9,004 nucleotides of DNA from an uncultured Pseudomonadota bacterium (lineage in GTDB: Bacteria > Pseudomonadota > Gammaproteobacteria > Burkholderiales > Methylophilaceae), in NCBI GenBank assembly GCA_903854305.1, contig CAINWC010000034.1, positions 1 through 9,004 on the forward strand. The letters are read 5' to 3'. The notes under the pieces were generated by a model. That model was not told where the DNA came from and made no database searches. It worked only from the letters and a program-made list of their open reading frames with translations. The translations under genes and the position numbers were made by a program. Below, piece by piece: positions 1 through 8,294 of the stretch. Numbering within the stretch: position 1 is the stretch's first letter; each line of letters starts with the position of its first letter.

Positions 1-85
1 GATGATTGATGATCAAGCTAAGCAAGCAAGCAGTAAGGCTGTAGAGCAGTTGGCGTTACCAGTAGCTGATGGTGTGGAGCGTTAG
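1..85 (+). CDS. 3' end of an unidentified upstream gene (partial)
   Basis: An open frame enters from the left edge and stops at TAG (83-85). The visible 27 residues begin IDDQAKQASSKAV after an ATG codon at 2-4 and finish ADGVER. They are polar and alanine/glutamine rich, like the tail of a longer protein, with no motif that I can assign. The ATG at 2-4 could in principle start a 27-codon ORF, but nothing upstream is visible to judge this. In Pseudomonas the gene before gltB-gltD-hemE encodes a SPOR-domain/ATPase-like protein downstream of aroK-aroB. That is a candidate by gene order only. No terminator follows the stop, so transcripts from this gene could run into gltB. Confidence 0.45.
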   Translation, partial: MIDDQAKQASSKAVEQLALPVADGVER

Positions 86-126
86 AATAAAGAGGTTCTT
101 AATTTTCAATATTATAGGCTATGTGA

Positions 127-155
127 TTGATAGCAGAGCTATTTAACGGTATCAT
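127..155 (+). promoter_or_regulatory. Candidate sigma70 promoter of gltBD
   Basis: TTGATA (127-132) and TATCAT (150-155) each match the sigma70 -35 and -10 consensus at 5 of 6 positions, and they are separated by exactly 17 bases. Transcription would start near 161-163, about 28 bases before the gltB ATG. A second -10-like TATTAT lies at 110-115 but has no convincing -35. I see no sigma54 (GG-N10-GC) element. The call rests on sequence match only. Confidence 0.5.
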
Positions 156-190
156 TAAAGGTTCCGCTAAATGTTTTGTGATTAGATAAT

Positions 191-3100
191 ATGGTATCAG
201 TATTAAGTAACCCAATTGTGCAGAATGACTCCGCTTCAAGCAGTTCAAGCATCGTAAATACAGGCTTTGTAAATACAGCCAAACCAATCAAACAAGGCTT
301 ATACAGGCCATCTAACGAGCGCGATGCTTGTGGTGTGGGCTTTGTAGCGCATATTAAAGGCAAAAAAAGCCACGATATTGTGCAAAAAGGTTTGGAGTTA
401 CTCACCAATCTTACCCATCGCGGCGCAACCGGCTATGACCCGAAACTAGGTGATGGCGCTGGTTTACTCATGCAGATGCCAGATGCATTCATGCGTCAAG
501 AGGCGGAAAAACTTAGCATCAGCCTGCCAGAAGCAGGCCAGTACGCTGTCGGCAATGTATTTTTACCGCAGGCGGCAAAAAACGTTGAAGCATGCGTTAC
601 ATTAATCAATAAAATCATCGCTGAAGAAAATCAAACATTGCTCGGTTGGCGAGATGTACCGGTTGATAATAGCAACCTTGCCCAAGCTGCACGTGATGTT
701 GAGCCGACCATGCGTCAGGTAATTATTGCCAGCACTTCTTCAGATCAAAATACTTTTGAACGTAAATTATTCGTCATTCGTAAGCGTGTTGAGCATGCGA
801 TTCGCGCACTTGATTTAAAAGACCCTGCCACGTTTTATATTCCATCATTATCTTCACGTACGATTGTCTACAAAGGCATGTTGTTGGCCAATGAAGTCGG
901 CGTTTATTACAAAGATTTAAATGATGAGAGCGTAGTTTCAGCTTTGGCACTCGTGCATCAGCGCTTTTCAACCAACACTTTCCCTGCTTGGGATTTAGCG
1001 CATCCGTTCCGCATGATTGCGCACAACGGCGAAATCAATACCGTACAAGGCAACGTTAACTGGATGGCCGCACGTCACGAAACGATGAAGTCTAGCGTGA
1101 TTGGCGAAGATTTAGAAAAGCTATGGCCATTGATTGTAGATGGTCAATCAGATTCTGCCTGTTTTGATAACTGTTTAGAGCTGCTAGTGGCTGGCGGTTA
1201 TTCATTGCCACATGCCATGATGATGTTGATTCCTGAAGCTTGGGGTGCAAAAGATGGTTCAGGCAATCCGTTAATGGATGAAGAACGTCGTGCTTTTTAC
1301 GAATATCACGCTGCGCTGATGGAGCCATGGGATGGCCCAGCAGCAGTAGCATTTACTGATGGTCGTATGATTGGTGCAACCTTAGACCGTAACGGTTTGC
1401 GCCCAGCACGCTATTTGGTGACCGATGATGACATTGTGATGATGGCTTCTGAAATGGGTGTATTGACGTTTCCACAAGAAAAAATCGTTAAGAAATGGCG
1501 TTTAGAGCCAGGCAAAATGTTGCTTATAGACATGGAGCAAGGTCGTATTATCAGCGATGCTGAAGTTAAAAGTGCTGTTGCCACGGCCAAACCGTACAAG
1601 CAATGGATAGCAAAAACACGCTACTTTTTGACTGATATGCCAAAAGTAGACGGCGAGCTGGAAATGGCGGCCAGCTTGTTAGACACACAACAAGCCTTTG
1701 GTTACACGCAGGAAGATATTAAATTTGTGCTGCAACCGATGGTGCAAAATGGTGAAGAAGGTTCAGGTTCAATGGGCAACGACGCGGCTTTGCCTGTGTT
1801 GTCTGTTAAGCCAAAACTGCTTTATAACTATTTTAAACAATTGTTCGCGCAAGTGACGAATCCACCGATTGACCCGATTCGTGAAGAGTTGGTCATGTCG
1901 TTGGTGACCTTTATCGGCCCAAAACCTAATTTGTTAGGTGTGGATGAAACTAAACCAGCACTGCGTTTAGAAGCCAGCCAACCGGTACTTATGTTGGATG
2001 AGTTAGAGCAATTAAAAGCGATTGCCACACTCACGCAAAACCAATACAAATCATTAGTATTAGACATCACTTATCCTGCAACACAGGGTAAAGCGGGTAT
2101 GGCTGCGGCGGTTGCAAGCATTACCAGCGCGGCTGAAAATGCAGTGAAAGATGGCTTTAATATTCTCATTCTTTCAGATAGAAGCATCAGCGAAGCGCGT
2201 TTAGCGATTCCAGCATTACTTGCTTGTTCTGCAACACATGAGCATTTAGTAAAAGCGGGTTTACGTACCAGCGCTGGTTTAGTCATTGACACAGGTTCGG
2301 CACGTGAGGTACATCACTTTGCGCTACTTGCTGGTTATGGCGCTGAAGCTGTTTGTCCTTGGTTGGCCTTTGAAACAATTAACCACATGGGTGCGAAAGA
2401 CAACTATGTGGCTGCAAAGAATTTTGTAAAAGCGATTGGCAAGGGCTTGTATAAAGTCATGTCTAAGATGGGTATTTCAACGTATCAATCTTATTGCGGC
2501 GCACAGATTTTTGAAGCTATCGGCTTAAATTCAGCGTTTGTTAATCAATATTTCACTGGCACAGTGACCAATATTGAAGGCATTGGTTTAGATCAAGTTG
2601 CTGAAGAAGCCGCACGTTTACATACCAGTGCTTTTGGTGAAGACCCGGTGCTAGCCAACAGCTTGGATGCTGGTGGTGAATATGCATTCCGTGTACGCGG
2701 CGAAGAGCACATGTGGACACCGGATTCAATTGCAAAATTACAGCATGCCACACGCACCAACTCAGCTTCTACTTATAAAGAATATGCGCAATTAATTAAC
2801 GACCAATCACGCCGTCATATGACTTTGCGTGGTTTATTCGAGATTAAATCAGCCAATGCTGCTATTCCGCTAGAATCTGTTGAATCAGCCAAAGAAATCG
2901 TTAAACGTTTTGCTACGGGTGCGATGTCGCTAGGTTCGATTTCAACAGAAGCGCATGCGACCTTGGCGATTGCCATGAACCGCATCGGTGGTAAATCTAA
3001 CACTGGCGAAGGCGGCGAAGATGCTAAACGCTTTATTGCGGTAGCCGCTGACACCACGATGGCGAAAGTCATCGGCGAGAATGTCATTGAAAAAGATATT

Positions 3101-4894
3101 CAGTTAAAAGCTGGCGATTCAATGCGTTCAAAAATCAAACAAGTGGCCTCTGGTCGTTTTGGTGTCACTGCTGAATATCTAGCTTCTGCTGATCAAATTC
3201 AAATCAAAATGGCGCAAGGTGCAAAACCTGGTGAAGGCGGTCAATTACCTGGTCATAAGGTTTCGGAATACATTGCCAAACTACGTTTTTCAGTGCCGGG
3301 TGTTGGTTTAATTTCACCACCTCCGCACCACGATATTTATTCGATTGAAGATTTAGCACAGCTGATCCATGACTTAAAAAACGCGAATCCTAAAGCGTCT
3401 ATTTCAGTTAAATTGGTCGCTGAAACAGGCGTTGGTACCGTTGCTGCGGGCGTAGCAAAAGCCAAATCTGACCATATTGTAATTGCTGGGCATGATGGAG
3501 GCACAGGCGCATCACCAATCTCATCCATTAAGCATGCTGGCGGTCCGTGGGAGCTTGGACTTGCTGAAACACAGCAGACGCTTGTATTGAACCAATTGCG
3601 CGGTCGTGTTGTAGTGCAAGTCGATGGTCAAATCAAAACCGGTCGCGATGTATTGATAGGTGCATTATTGGGCGCAGATGAGTTTGGTTTTGCTACCGCG
3701 CCGTTGATCGTTGAAGGTTGTATCATGATGCGCAAATGCCATCTGAATACCTGCCCTGTCGGCGTTGCCACGCAAGACCCTGAACTGCGTAAACGCTTTA
3801 CTGGCCAACCTGAACACGTCGTGAATTACTTCTTCTTTGTGGCTGAAGAAGTGCGCGAGTTGATGGCGGCTATGGGTATTGCGAAATTTGATGATTTAAT
3901 TGGTCGTGCTGATCTTCTCGATATGCAAGCAGGTATTGATCACTGGAAAATTAGCGGTTTGGATTTCAAAAAGATTTTCCATCTACCAGAAATGCCTGCG
4001 AGTGTTTCACGCAAAAACAATGACGTGCAAGATCATGGTTTAGTGAATGCGCTGGATAACCAGTTAATGGCGCTCGCAAATAATGCTTTAGAAACAGGTA
4101 CAAAAATAGTGTTGGATATTCCAATTTCAAACACTAATCGTACCGTGGGTACGATGTTGTCTAACCAAGTCGCAACGCGCTACGGTAGCGCTGGCTTGCC
4201 AGATGACACGATACACATCAACTTCACAGGTACATCAGGTCAAAGTTTTGCGGCGTTTTTAGCCAAAGGCATTAGTTTTGAATTGACTGGCGAGGGCAAC
4301 GATTACGTGGGTAAAGGCTTATGCGGTGGTCGCATCGTGATTAAACCACCAGTGGCATTCCGCGGACTTGCACACGAAAATATCATTGTCGGTAACACGG
4401 TAATGTACGGCGCTACCACGGGTGAAAGTTACTTTAGAGGCGTGGCTGGTGAGCGCTTCTGCGTACGTAACTCAGGGGCTTCTGCAGTAGTTGAAGGCGT
4501 AGGGAATCACGGTTGCGAATACATGACAGGTGGTACTGTTGTAGTGTTAGGCGCAACCGGCCAAAACTTTGCCGCAGGGATGAGTGGCGGCGTGGCTTAT
4601 GTTTACGATGAAGACAACACCTTTGCGAAACGCTGCAATATGAACATGGTAACACTTGAAAAAGTAGAAGCTGCTGAAGCTGATTTAGGCAAAGCGCAAC
4701 ATTTGAATCAAGCCGATGAAATCACACTTAAAACGCTGATTGAAAACCATGCAAAACATACAGGCAGCGTGCGTGCTAGCGCATTATTGGCAGATTGGGC
4801 TACAGCAAGAGCCAAGTTTGTTAAAGTGATGCCGATTGAATATAAACGCGCGTTGACAGAATTAGCCGCAGCTTCAGCAAAACAAGCTGCTTAA
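191..4894 (+). CDS. gltB: Glutamate synthase (NADPH) large subunit, GltB
   Basis: 1567-residue alpha subunit of bacterial GOGAT. With GltD it converts glutamine + 2-oxoglutarate + NADPH into two glutamates in the cytoplasm. Domain order is visible. A class II glutamine amidotransferase domain (about 47-430) has nucleophile Cys47 in DACGVGF, RFSTNT at 258-263 and AHNGEINT at 277-284. A linker domain (about 470-800) includes [10 protein letters not shown]. The FMN/3Fe-4S synthase domain (about 850-1230) has [10 protein letters not shown] at 1100-1109 and cluster cysteines 1177, 1183 and 1188 in a C-x5-C-x4-C pattern. A glycine-rich GXGXG beta-helix domain fills about 1280-1510. Residues 1-46 must be a cleaved propeptide, since Cys47 has to become the N-terminus. 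An in-frame TGA at 179-181 makes ATG 191 the first possible ATG start, but no Shine-Dalgarno sequence precedes it. Length is normal for the family, and gltD follows after 45 bp. Confidence 0.98.
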   Translation: MVSVLSNPIVQNDSASSSSSIVNTGFVNTAKPIKQGLYRPSNERDACGVGFVAHIKGKKSHDIVQKGLELLTNLTHRGATGYDPKLGDGAGLLMQMPDAFMRQEAEKLSISLPEAGQYAVGNVFLPQAAKNVEACVTLINKIIAEENQTLLGWRDVPVDNSNLAQAARDVEPTMRQVIIASTSSDQNTFERKLFVIRKRVEHAIRALDLKDPATFYIPSLSSRTIVYKGMLLANEVGVYYKDLNDESVVSALALVHQRFSTNTFPAWDLAHPFRMIAHNGEINTVQGNVNWMAARHETMKSSVIGEDLEKLWPLIVDGQSDSACFDNCLELLVAGGYSLPHAMMMLIPEAWGAKDGSGNPLMDEERRAFYEYHAALMEPWDGPAAVAFTDGRMIGATLDRNGLRPARYLVTDDDIVMMASEMGVLTFPQEKIVKKWRLEPGKMLLIDMEQGRIISDAEVKSAVATAKPYKQWIAKTRYFLTDMPKVDGELEMAASLLDTQQAFGYTQEDIKFVLQPMVQNGEEGSGSMGNDAALPVLSVKPKLLYNYFKQLFAQVTNPPIDPIREELVMSLVTFIGPKPNLLGVDETKPALRLEASQPVLMLDELEQLKAIATLTQNQYKSLVLDITYPATQGKAGMAAAVASITSAAENAVKDGFNILILSDRSISEARLAIPALLACSATHEHLVKAGLRTSAGLVIDTGSAREVHHFALLAGYGAEAVCPWLAFETINHMGAKDNYVAAKNFVKAIGKGLYKVMSKMGISTYQSYCGAQIFEAIGLNSAFVNQYFTGTVTNIEGIGLDQVAEEAARLHTSAFGEDPVLANSLDAGGEYAFRVRGEEHMWTPDSIAKLQHATRTNSASTYKEYAQLINDQSRRHMTLRGLFEIKSANAAIPLESVESAKEIVKRFATGAMSLGSISTEAHATLAIAMNRIGGKSNTGEGGEDAKRFIAVAADTTMAKVIGENVIEKDIQLKAGDSMRSKIKQVASGRFGVTAEYLASADQIQIKMAQGAKPGEGGQLPGHKVSEYIAKLRFSVPGVGLISPPPHHDIYSIEDLAQLIHDLKNANPKASISVKLVAETGVGTVAAGVAKAKSDHIVIAGHDGGTGASPISSIKHAGGPWELGLAETQQTLVLNQLRGRVVVQVDGQIKTGRDVLIGALLGADEFGFATAPLIVEGCIMMRKCHLNTCPVGVATQDPELRKRFTGQPEHVVNYFFFVAEEVRELMAAMGIAKFDDLIGRADLLDMQAGIDHWKISGLDFKKIFHLPEMPASVSRKNNDVQDHGLVNALDNQLMALANNALETGTKIVLDIPISNTNRTVGTMLSNQVATRYGSAGLPDDTIHINFTGTSGQSFAAFLAKGISFELTGEGNDYVGKGLCGGRIVIKPPVAFRGLAHENIIVGNTVMYGATTGESYFRGVAGERFCVRNSGASAVVEGVGNHGCEYMTGGTVVVLGATGQNFAAGMSGGVAYVYDEDNTFAKRCNMNMVTLEKVEAAEADLGKAQHLNQADEITLKTLIENHAKHTGSVRASALLADWATARAKFVKVMPIEYKRALTELAAASAKQAA
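254..283 (+). repeat. Short tandem duplication inside the GltB propeptide
   Basis: GTAAATACAG occurs at 254-263 and again at 269-278, a 15-base period that encodes VNTGF then VNTAK (residues 22-31). Just upstream TTCAAGC is repeated at 235-241 and 244-250 within the serine run. Both lie in the segment that is removed before Cys47, where sequence constraint should be low. Confidence 0.7.
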
Positions 4895-4939
4895 AATAAA
4901 GAAATCGTTAATTAGAACGACAGGAAAAGGTTTTACGGT

Positions 4940-6367
4940 ATGGGCAAAATAACAGGTTTCATGGAATATGACAGATTGGCAGAAGCAAACTTGCCAGTGG
5001 CTGAGCGTGTTAAAAACTACAAAGAGTTTGTACTGCATTTAACCGATGATCAAGCCAAGCAGCAAGGTGCGCGCTGCATGGATTGCGGCATTCCATTTTG
5101 CATGACAGGTTGCCCTGTCAATAACATTATTCCTGACTGGAATGACTTGGTTTATAACCAAGACTGGAAATCAGCAATCGATGTGTTGCACTCGACTAAT
5201 AACTTTCCAGAATTTACTGGCCGTATCTGTCCAGCACCTTGCGAAGCCGCGTGTACATTAAACATCAATGATGATGCGGTGGGTATTAAGTCTATTGAAC
5301 ATGCGATTATCGATAAAGCTTGGGAAAATAACTGGGTCATTCCACAAATTCCTATGCATAAAACCGGTAAAAAAGTCGCAATCGTCGGCTCAGGCCCAGC
5401 TGGTTTGGCTACGGCACAACAATTGGCGCGCGTTGGCCACACTGTTGTGGTGTTAGAAAAAAACAGCCGCGTCGGTGGTTTGTTACGCTATGGTATTCCA
5501 GATTTCAAAATGGAAAAAACGCATATTGATAGACGCATGGCGCAGATGGAAGCTGAAGGCGTTGAGTTTCGCGTGAATCAACACGTAGGCGAAAACGTGA
5601 ATGCTGATGATTTGCTGACTGAATTTGATGCCGTGGTATTGGCTGGTGGTGCAGAACATCCACGTGATTTACCAGTGCCAGGCCGTGAGTTAGATGGCGT
5701 GATGTACGCAATGGATTTCTTAACGCCGCAAAATAAAGTGGTGGCTGGTGATAACGTTTCTAACCAAGTAATGGCGACCAATAAAAATGTCGTGGTGATT
5801 GGCGGCGGCGATACTGGTTCAGACTGCGTAGGCACTTCAAACCGTCACGGTGCCTTATCAATTACACAGTTTGAGTTAATGCCGCAACCGCCAGTGAAAG
5901 AAAACAAAGAATTAGTCTGGCCGAATTGGCCACTTAAAATGCGCACATCAAGCTCACATGAAGAAGGTGCAAGCCGTGACTGGTCTATCACCACAAAAGA
6001 ACTTATCGGTGAAAATGGAAAAGTGGTTGCATTAAAAGGCACCAAAGTGGAATGGATTGACGGAAAAATGATTGAAGTTGCTGGTACAGAATTTACGATT
6101 AAGGCCGATTTAGTGTTGCTAGCGATGGGCTTTGTTTCACCTGTACAAAAACTGCTTGAAGTATTTGGTGTAGAAAAAGACAATCGAGGCAACGTGAAAG
6201 CCACCACAGAAGGTGCTGAAAGCTACAAAACCAGTAAAGCTAAAGTGTTTGCCGCGGGCGATGTGCGCCGCGGGCAATCATTAGTTGTTTGGGCGATACG
6301 CGAAGGCCGTCAAGCGGCGCGTGCGGTAGATGAGTTTTTGATGGGAAGTTCAACGCTTCCACGTTAA
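4940..6367 (+). CDS. gltD: Glutamate synthase (NADPH) small subunit, GltD
   Basis: 475-residue beta subunit of GOGAT. It takes electrons from NADPH onto FAD and passes them through 4Fe-4S clusters to GltB. The N-terminal Fe-S domain has C46-x2-C49-x4-C54-x3-C58 and a second group C97-x3-C101-x3-C105. The FAD dinucleotide-binding motif is GSGPAG at 150-155 after a hydrophobic strand (VAIV). The NADPH-binding Rossmann motif is GGGDTG at 288-293. The late FAD contact AAGD sits at 438-441 followed by [11 protein letters not shown]. Length and motif order are typical of the bacterial small subunit. The start at 4940 is supported by AGGAAAAGG (4922-4930), nine bases upstream, and by the family-typical N-terminus [10 protein letters not shown]. 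The gene lies 45 bp behind gltB with no terminator between, so the two are co-transcribed. Confidence 0.98.
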   Translation: MGKITGFMEYDRLAEANLPVAERVKNYKEFVLHLTDDQAKQQGARCMDCGIPFCMTGCPVNNIIPDWNDLVYNQDWKSAIDVLHSTNNFPEFTGRICPAPCEAACTLNINDDAVGIKSIEHAIIDKAWENNWVIPQIPMHKTGKKVAIVGSGPAGLATAQQLARVGHTVVVLEKNSRVGGLLRYGIPDFKMEKTHIDRRMAQMEAEGVEFRVNQHVGENVNADDLLTEFDAVVLAGGAEHPRDLPVPGRELDGVMYAMDFLTPQNKVVAGDNVSNQVMATNKNVVVIGGGDTGSDCVGTSNRHGALSITQFELMPQPPVKENKELVWPNWPLKMRTSSSHEEGASRDWSITTKELIGENGKVVALKGTKVEWIDGKMIEVAGTEFTIKADLVLLAMGFVSPVQKLLEVFGVEKDNRGNVKATTEGAESYKTSKAKVFAAGDVRRGQSLVVWAIREGRQAARAVDEFLMGSSTLPR

Positions 6368-6403
6368 ATTTTAACCAGTTAGCATAAGAAATCATTACAA
6401 AAC

Positions 6404-6440
6404 AAAGGATGCAAAGTGAAAATTCTTTGTGTCCTTTTTT
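6404..6440 (+). terminator. Terminator-like hairpin between gltD and hemE
   Basis: The left arm AAAGGATGCAAAG (6404-6416) pairs with CTTTGTGTCCTTT (6425-6437) over 13 base pairs, two of which are G-U pairs in RNA, around an 8-base loop. The strand ends in a run of six T (6435-6440, the first three inside the stem). This is the shape of a rho-independent terminator for gltBD. It ends 14 bases before the hemE ATG and 3 bases before the hemE AGG, so it could equally act as a partial terminator or leader structure for hemE. Confidence 0.7.
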
Positions 6441-6454
6441 ATTAGGTAATCAAC

Positions 6455-7519
6455 ATGAAACAAATACAAAATGATACTTTCCTACGCGCTTTAATGCGTG
6501 AGCCTACTGACTACACGCCGGTATGGATGATGCGACAAGCGGGCCGTTATTTGCCAGAATACCGTGAGAGCCGTAAAACTGCGGGCAGTTTTTTGCAACT
6601 GTGCAAAAGCCCTAGCTTCGCAACTGAAGTGACGATGCAACCGCTAGACCGTTATCCGCTGATAGATGCTGCCATTTTATTCTCCGACATTCTTACAGTG
6701 CCAGACGCGATGGGTTTAGGCCTTTATTTTGAAGAAGGCGAAGGCCCAAAGTTTGAGCGTACCTTACGTGAAGAAGCGGATATTCAAAAACTGGTAGTGC
6801 CAGATATGGCTAGCCTGCAATATGTATTTGACGCGGTAGCCGAGATTCGTAAAACACTTAATGGCCGAGTGCCGCTGATTGGCTTCTCAGGCAGTCCGTG
6901 GACGCTGGCAACCTATATGGTTGAGGGCAAAGGTGGCACAGACTTTTTAACAATCAAAAAAATGGCTTACGCACGACCAGATTTATTACATCATATTTTA
7001 GAAACAACCGCACAAACGGTGATTCAATATCTTAATGCGCAAATTGCCGCAGGCGCACAAGCCGTGATGATATTTGATTCATGGGGCGGCGCGCTTTCAC
7101 ATGACGCTTATATTGAGTTTTCACTCAACTACATGCAAAAAATCGTGGCAGGTTTAACCAAAAGTAATGAAGGCCGCAAAGTGCCTAGCATTGTATTCAC
7201 CAAGGGTGGCGCCTTGTGGTTAGAAGCGCAGGCGGAAATTGGGGCCGATGCATTGGGCTTGGATTGGGCTGTTGATATTGGTAGCGCACGTCAACGTGTA
7301 GGCGATAAAGTGGCTTTGCAAGGTAATCTAGATCCTGCAATTTTACTTTCAACGCCGGAAGCAATTGAAAAAGAAGTAGCAAAAGTGCTAAAAAGCTATG
7401 GTCACGGTAATGGACATGTCTTTAATCTTGGACATGGTATTACGCAGTGGACGCCACCAGAGAATGCAGCAGCCATGCTGGCAGCGGTAAGAGAGCACAG
7501 CAGACAGTATCATCAGTAA
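6455..7519 (+). CDS. hemE: Uroporphyrinogen decarboxylase, HemE
   Basis: 354-residue cytoplasmic enzyme that removes four acetate carboxyls from uroporphyrinogen III to give coproporphyrinogen III in haem synthesis. The N-terminal family signature [16 protein letters not shown] is at 22-37, with Arg27 and Arg31 matching the substrate-binding arginines. Asp78 in FSDIL is the catalytic aspartate equivalent. The second signature [16 protein letters not shown] spans 143-158 and contains Tyr154. Ser209 (FDSWGG) and His327 (NLGHGI) match further active-site residues known from human UROD. Length is normal and there are no gaps. The start is supported by an AGG eight bases upstream and by the conserved NDTFLRAL beginning at residue 6. 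hemE directly after gltD is also the order I recall in Pseudomonas aeruginosa. The hairpin just upstream leaves its promoter unclear. Confidence 0.98.
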   Translation: MKQIQNDTFLRALMREPTDYTPVWMMRQAGRYLPEYRESRKTAGSFLQLCKSPSFATEVTMQPLDRYPLIDAAILFSDILTVPDAMGLGLYFEEGEGPKFERTLREEADIQKLVVPDMASLQYVFDAVAEIRKTLNGRVPLIGFSGSPWTLATYMVEGKGGTDFLTIKKMAYARPDLLHHILETTAQTVIQYLNAQIAAGAQAVMIFDSWGGALSHDAYIEFSLNYMQKIVAGLTKSNEGRKVPSIVFTKGGALWLEAQAEIGADALGLDWAVDIGSARQRVGDKVALQGNLDPAILLSTPEAIEKEVAKVLKSYGHGNGHVFNLGHGITQWTPPENAAAMLAAVREHSRQYHQ

Positions 7520-7531
7520 TAGCAAGCAATA

Positions 7532-7558
7532 AAAAAGCCCTCAATATGAGGGCTTTTT
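7532..7558. terminator. Strong bidirectional rho-independent terminator
   Basis: A perfect 11-base-pair stem: AAAAAGCCCTC (7532-7542) pairs with GAGGGCTTTTT (7548-7558) around the loop AATAT. The A-run on the left and T-run on the right give a U-tail in both directions. It sits 12 bases after the hemE stop and 27 bases past the stop of the convergent cytochrome b561 gene, so it serves both. Confidence 0.93.
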
Positions 7559-7585
7559 GTTATATTCAACTTTTATACGAAAAGA

Positions 7586-8185
7586 TTAACGTAATGACAT
7601 GCGTTTTAAAGTCTCATCTTTATCAATGAATTTATGTTTAAGTGCACCTGCGAAGTGAATCGCAATGGCCACTAACAATAAGATGCCAATGAACTCATGT
7701 GCGCCTTCAAAAAAATCACGTACAGGCTTATTGTCTGTGCCTGAAATTATAGCTATGCCAAACCATTTAACACCATATTTACCGTACATCGCCATAATCA
7801 AGCCAGTTAAAGGCACCGCTACCATTAGCGTATACAGTAAGTGATGTGTGCCATTCGCTAATTTCCTTTCCCATGCTTTGTAAGAAGTTAACATCGCTGG
7901 TGGGCGGTGGGTAACACGCCATAAGACACGTAATGCGATGAGCGCCAAAATGGTAACGCCAAGTGATTTATGTAAATTGAAATAGAAGTTACGTGGGCTC
8001 ACGGCTTCAGCAGTTTGCCAAGTATAGATACCTAAGTCGAATAAATTATGTGCCATCTCTTTTGGGGCATCTTTTGGTAAGTCTGCCATGAACCAACCTA
8101 ATGCAAACATGCCAAATATGAAAAATGCGATGAGCCAATGCAATATGATTGCAGTTTTGGTATAGCGTGTGGATGTTTGAATCAT
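7586..8185 (-). CDS. Cytochrome b561 family membrane protein (CybB-like)
   Basis: 199-residue inner-membrane di-haem b protein of the prokaryotic cytochrome b561 family. Four hydrophobic helices are visible at about 12-33, 71-90, 114-134 and 161-184. Histidines fit the two-haem pattern known from E. coli CybB: His16 in ILHWLIA with His177 in AIHF, and His72 in NLHKSLG with His163 in AHEFIG. CybB moves electrons between superoxide and quinone. The partner here is unknown, and b-type electron transfer to or from quinone is the safe reading. The segment between helices 1 and 2 (about 34-70) is roughly 20 residues longer than in CybB and includes a Trp/Phe-rich stretch. AGGA (complement of 8194-8197) lies eight bases before the ATG. 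The gene is divergent from the metallo-hydrolase at 8295 and convergent with hemE. Confidence 0.93.
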   Translation of the reverse strand: MIQTSTRYTKTAIILHWLIAFFIFGMFALGWFMADLPKDAPKEMAHNLFDLGIYTWQTAEAVSPRNFYFNLHKSLGVTILALIALRVLWRVTHRPPAMLTSYKAWERKLANGTHHLLYTLMVAVPLTGLIMAMYGKYGVKWFGIAIISGTDNKPVRDFFEGAHEFIGILLLVAIAIHFAGALKHKFIDKDETLKRMSLR

Positions 8186-8218
8186 AGATATATTCCTGTA
8201 GTATTAAATTTATGTCTA

Positions 8219-8234
8219 TGTGACACTTGTCACA
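8219..8234. promoter_or_regulatory. Perfect palindrome, CRP/FNR-superfamily-like operator
   Basis: TGTGAC (8219-8224) and GTCACA (8229-8234) are exact inverted copies around ACTT. Read as TGTGA-N6-TCACA this is the full core of the CRP recognition site. It lies in the 109-bp region between two divergent genes, centred about 41 bases upstream of the b561 start codon and 68 bases upstream of the metallo-hydrolase start codon, so one bound dimer could control both. Which regulator binds it cannot be told from this window. I found no clear -35/-10 pair for either gene in this region. Confidence 0.6.
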
Positions 8235-8294
8235 GCAAATAATTGCACGAACATACATCATTCTAACCAATAACATTCACGCTAGGAACAGTGC

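Noticed and set aside
15..31. Four AAGC units close together at the left edge.
   Set aside because: They lie in coding sequence of the upstream gene (Gln/Ala/Ser/Lys codons) and are too short to call a repeat element.
122..137. TGTGA-N6-GCAGA upstream of gltB as a second CRP-like site.
   Set aside because: The right half matches only 3 of 5 core positions, so it is not convincing beside the perfect site at 8219-8234.
5845..6207. A 120-codon - strand frame inside gltD, the longest antisense frame in the window apart from the b561 gene.
   Set aside because: Serine/threonine/proline-rich composition with no motif, fully inside a conserved gene on the other strand. It is a shadow.
6344..6360. 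GGAAG-N7-CTTCC inverted repeat in the last codons of gltD.
   Set aside because: Only five pairs and no T-run. It lies inside coding sequence, and the better hairpin at 6404-6440 explains termination.
6367..6424. AATTTT (6367-6372) pairing with AAAATT (6419-6424) as an antiterminator for the hemE hairpin.
   Set aside because: Six A-U pairs over a long loop cannot compete with the 13-pair hairpin.
7447..7629. A 60-codon + strand frame overlapping the hemE end and running over the terminator.
   Set aside because: It lies out of frame in hemE, has no ribosome binding site, and reads through a strong terminator into the convergent gene. It is a shadow.
8046..8276. A 76-codon - strand frame starting in the divergent region.
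   Set aside because: It overlaps the b561 gene in another frame, runs across the palindrome, and its product has no recognisable feature.
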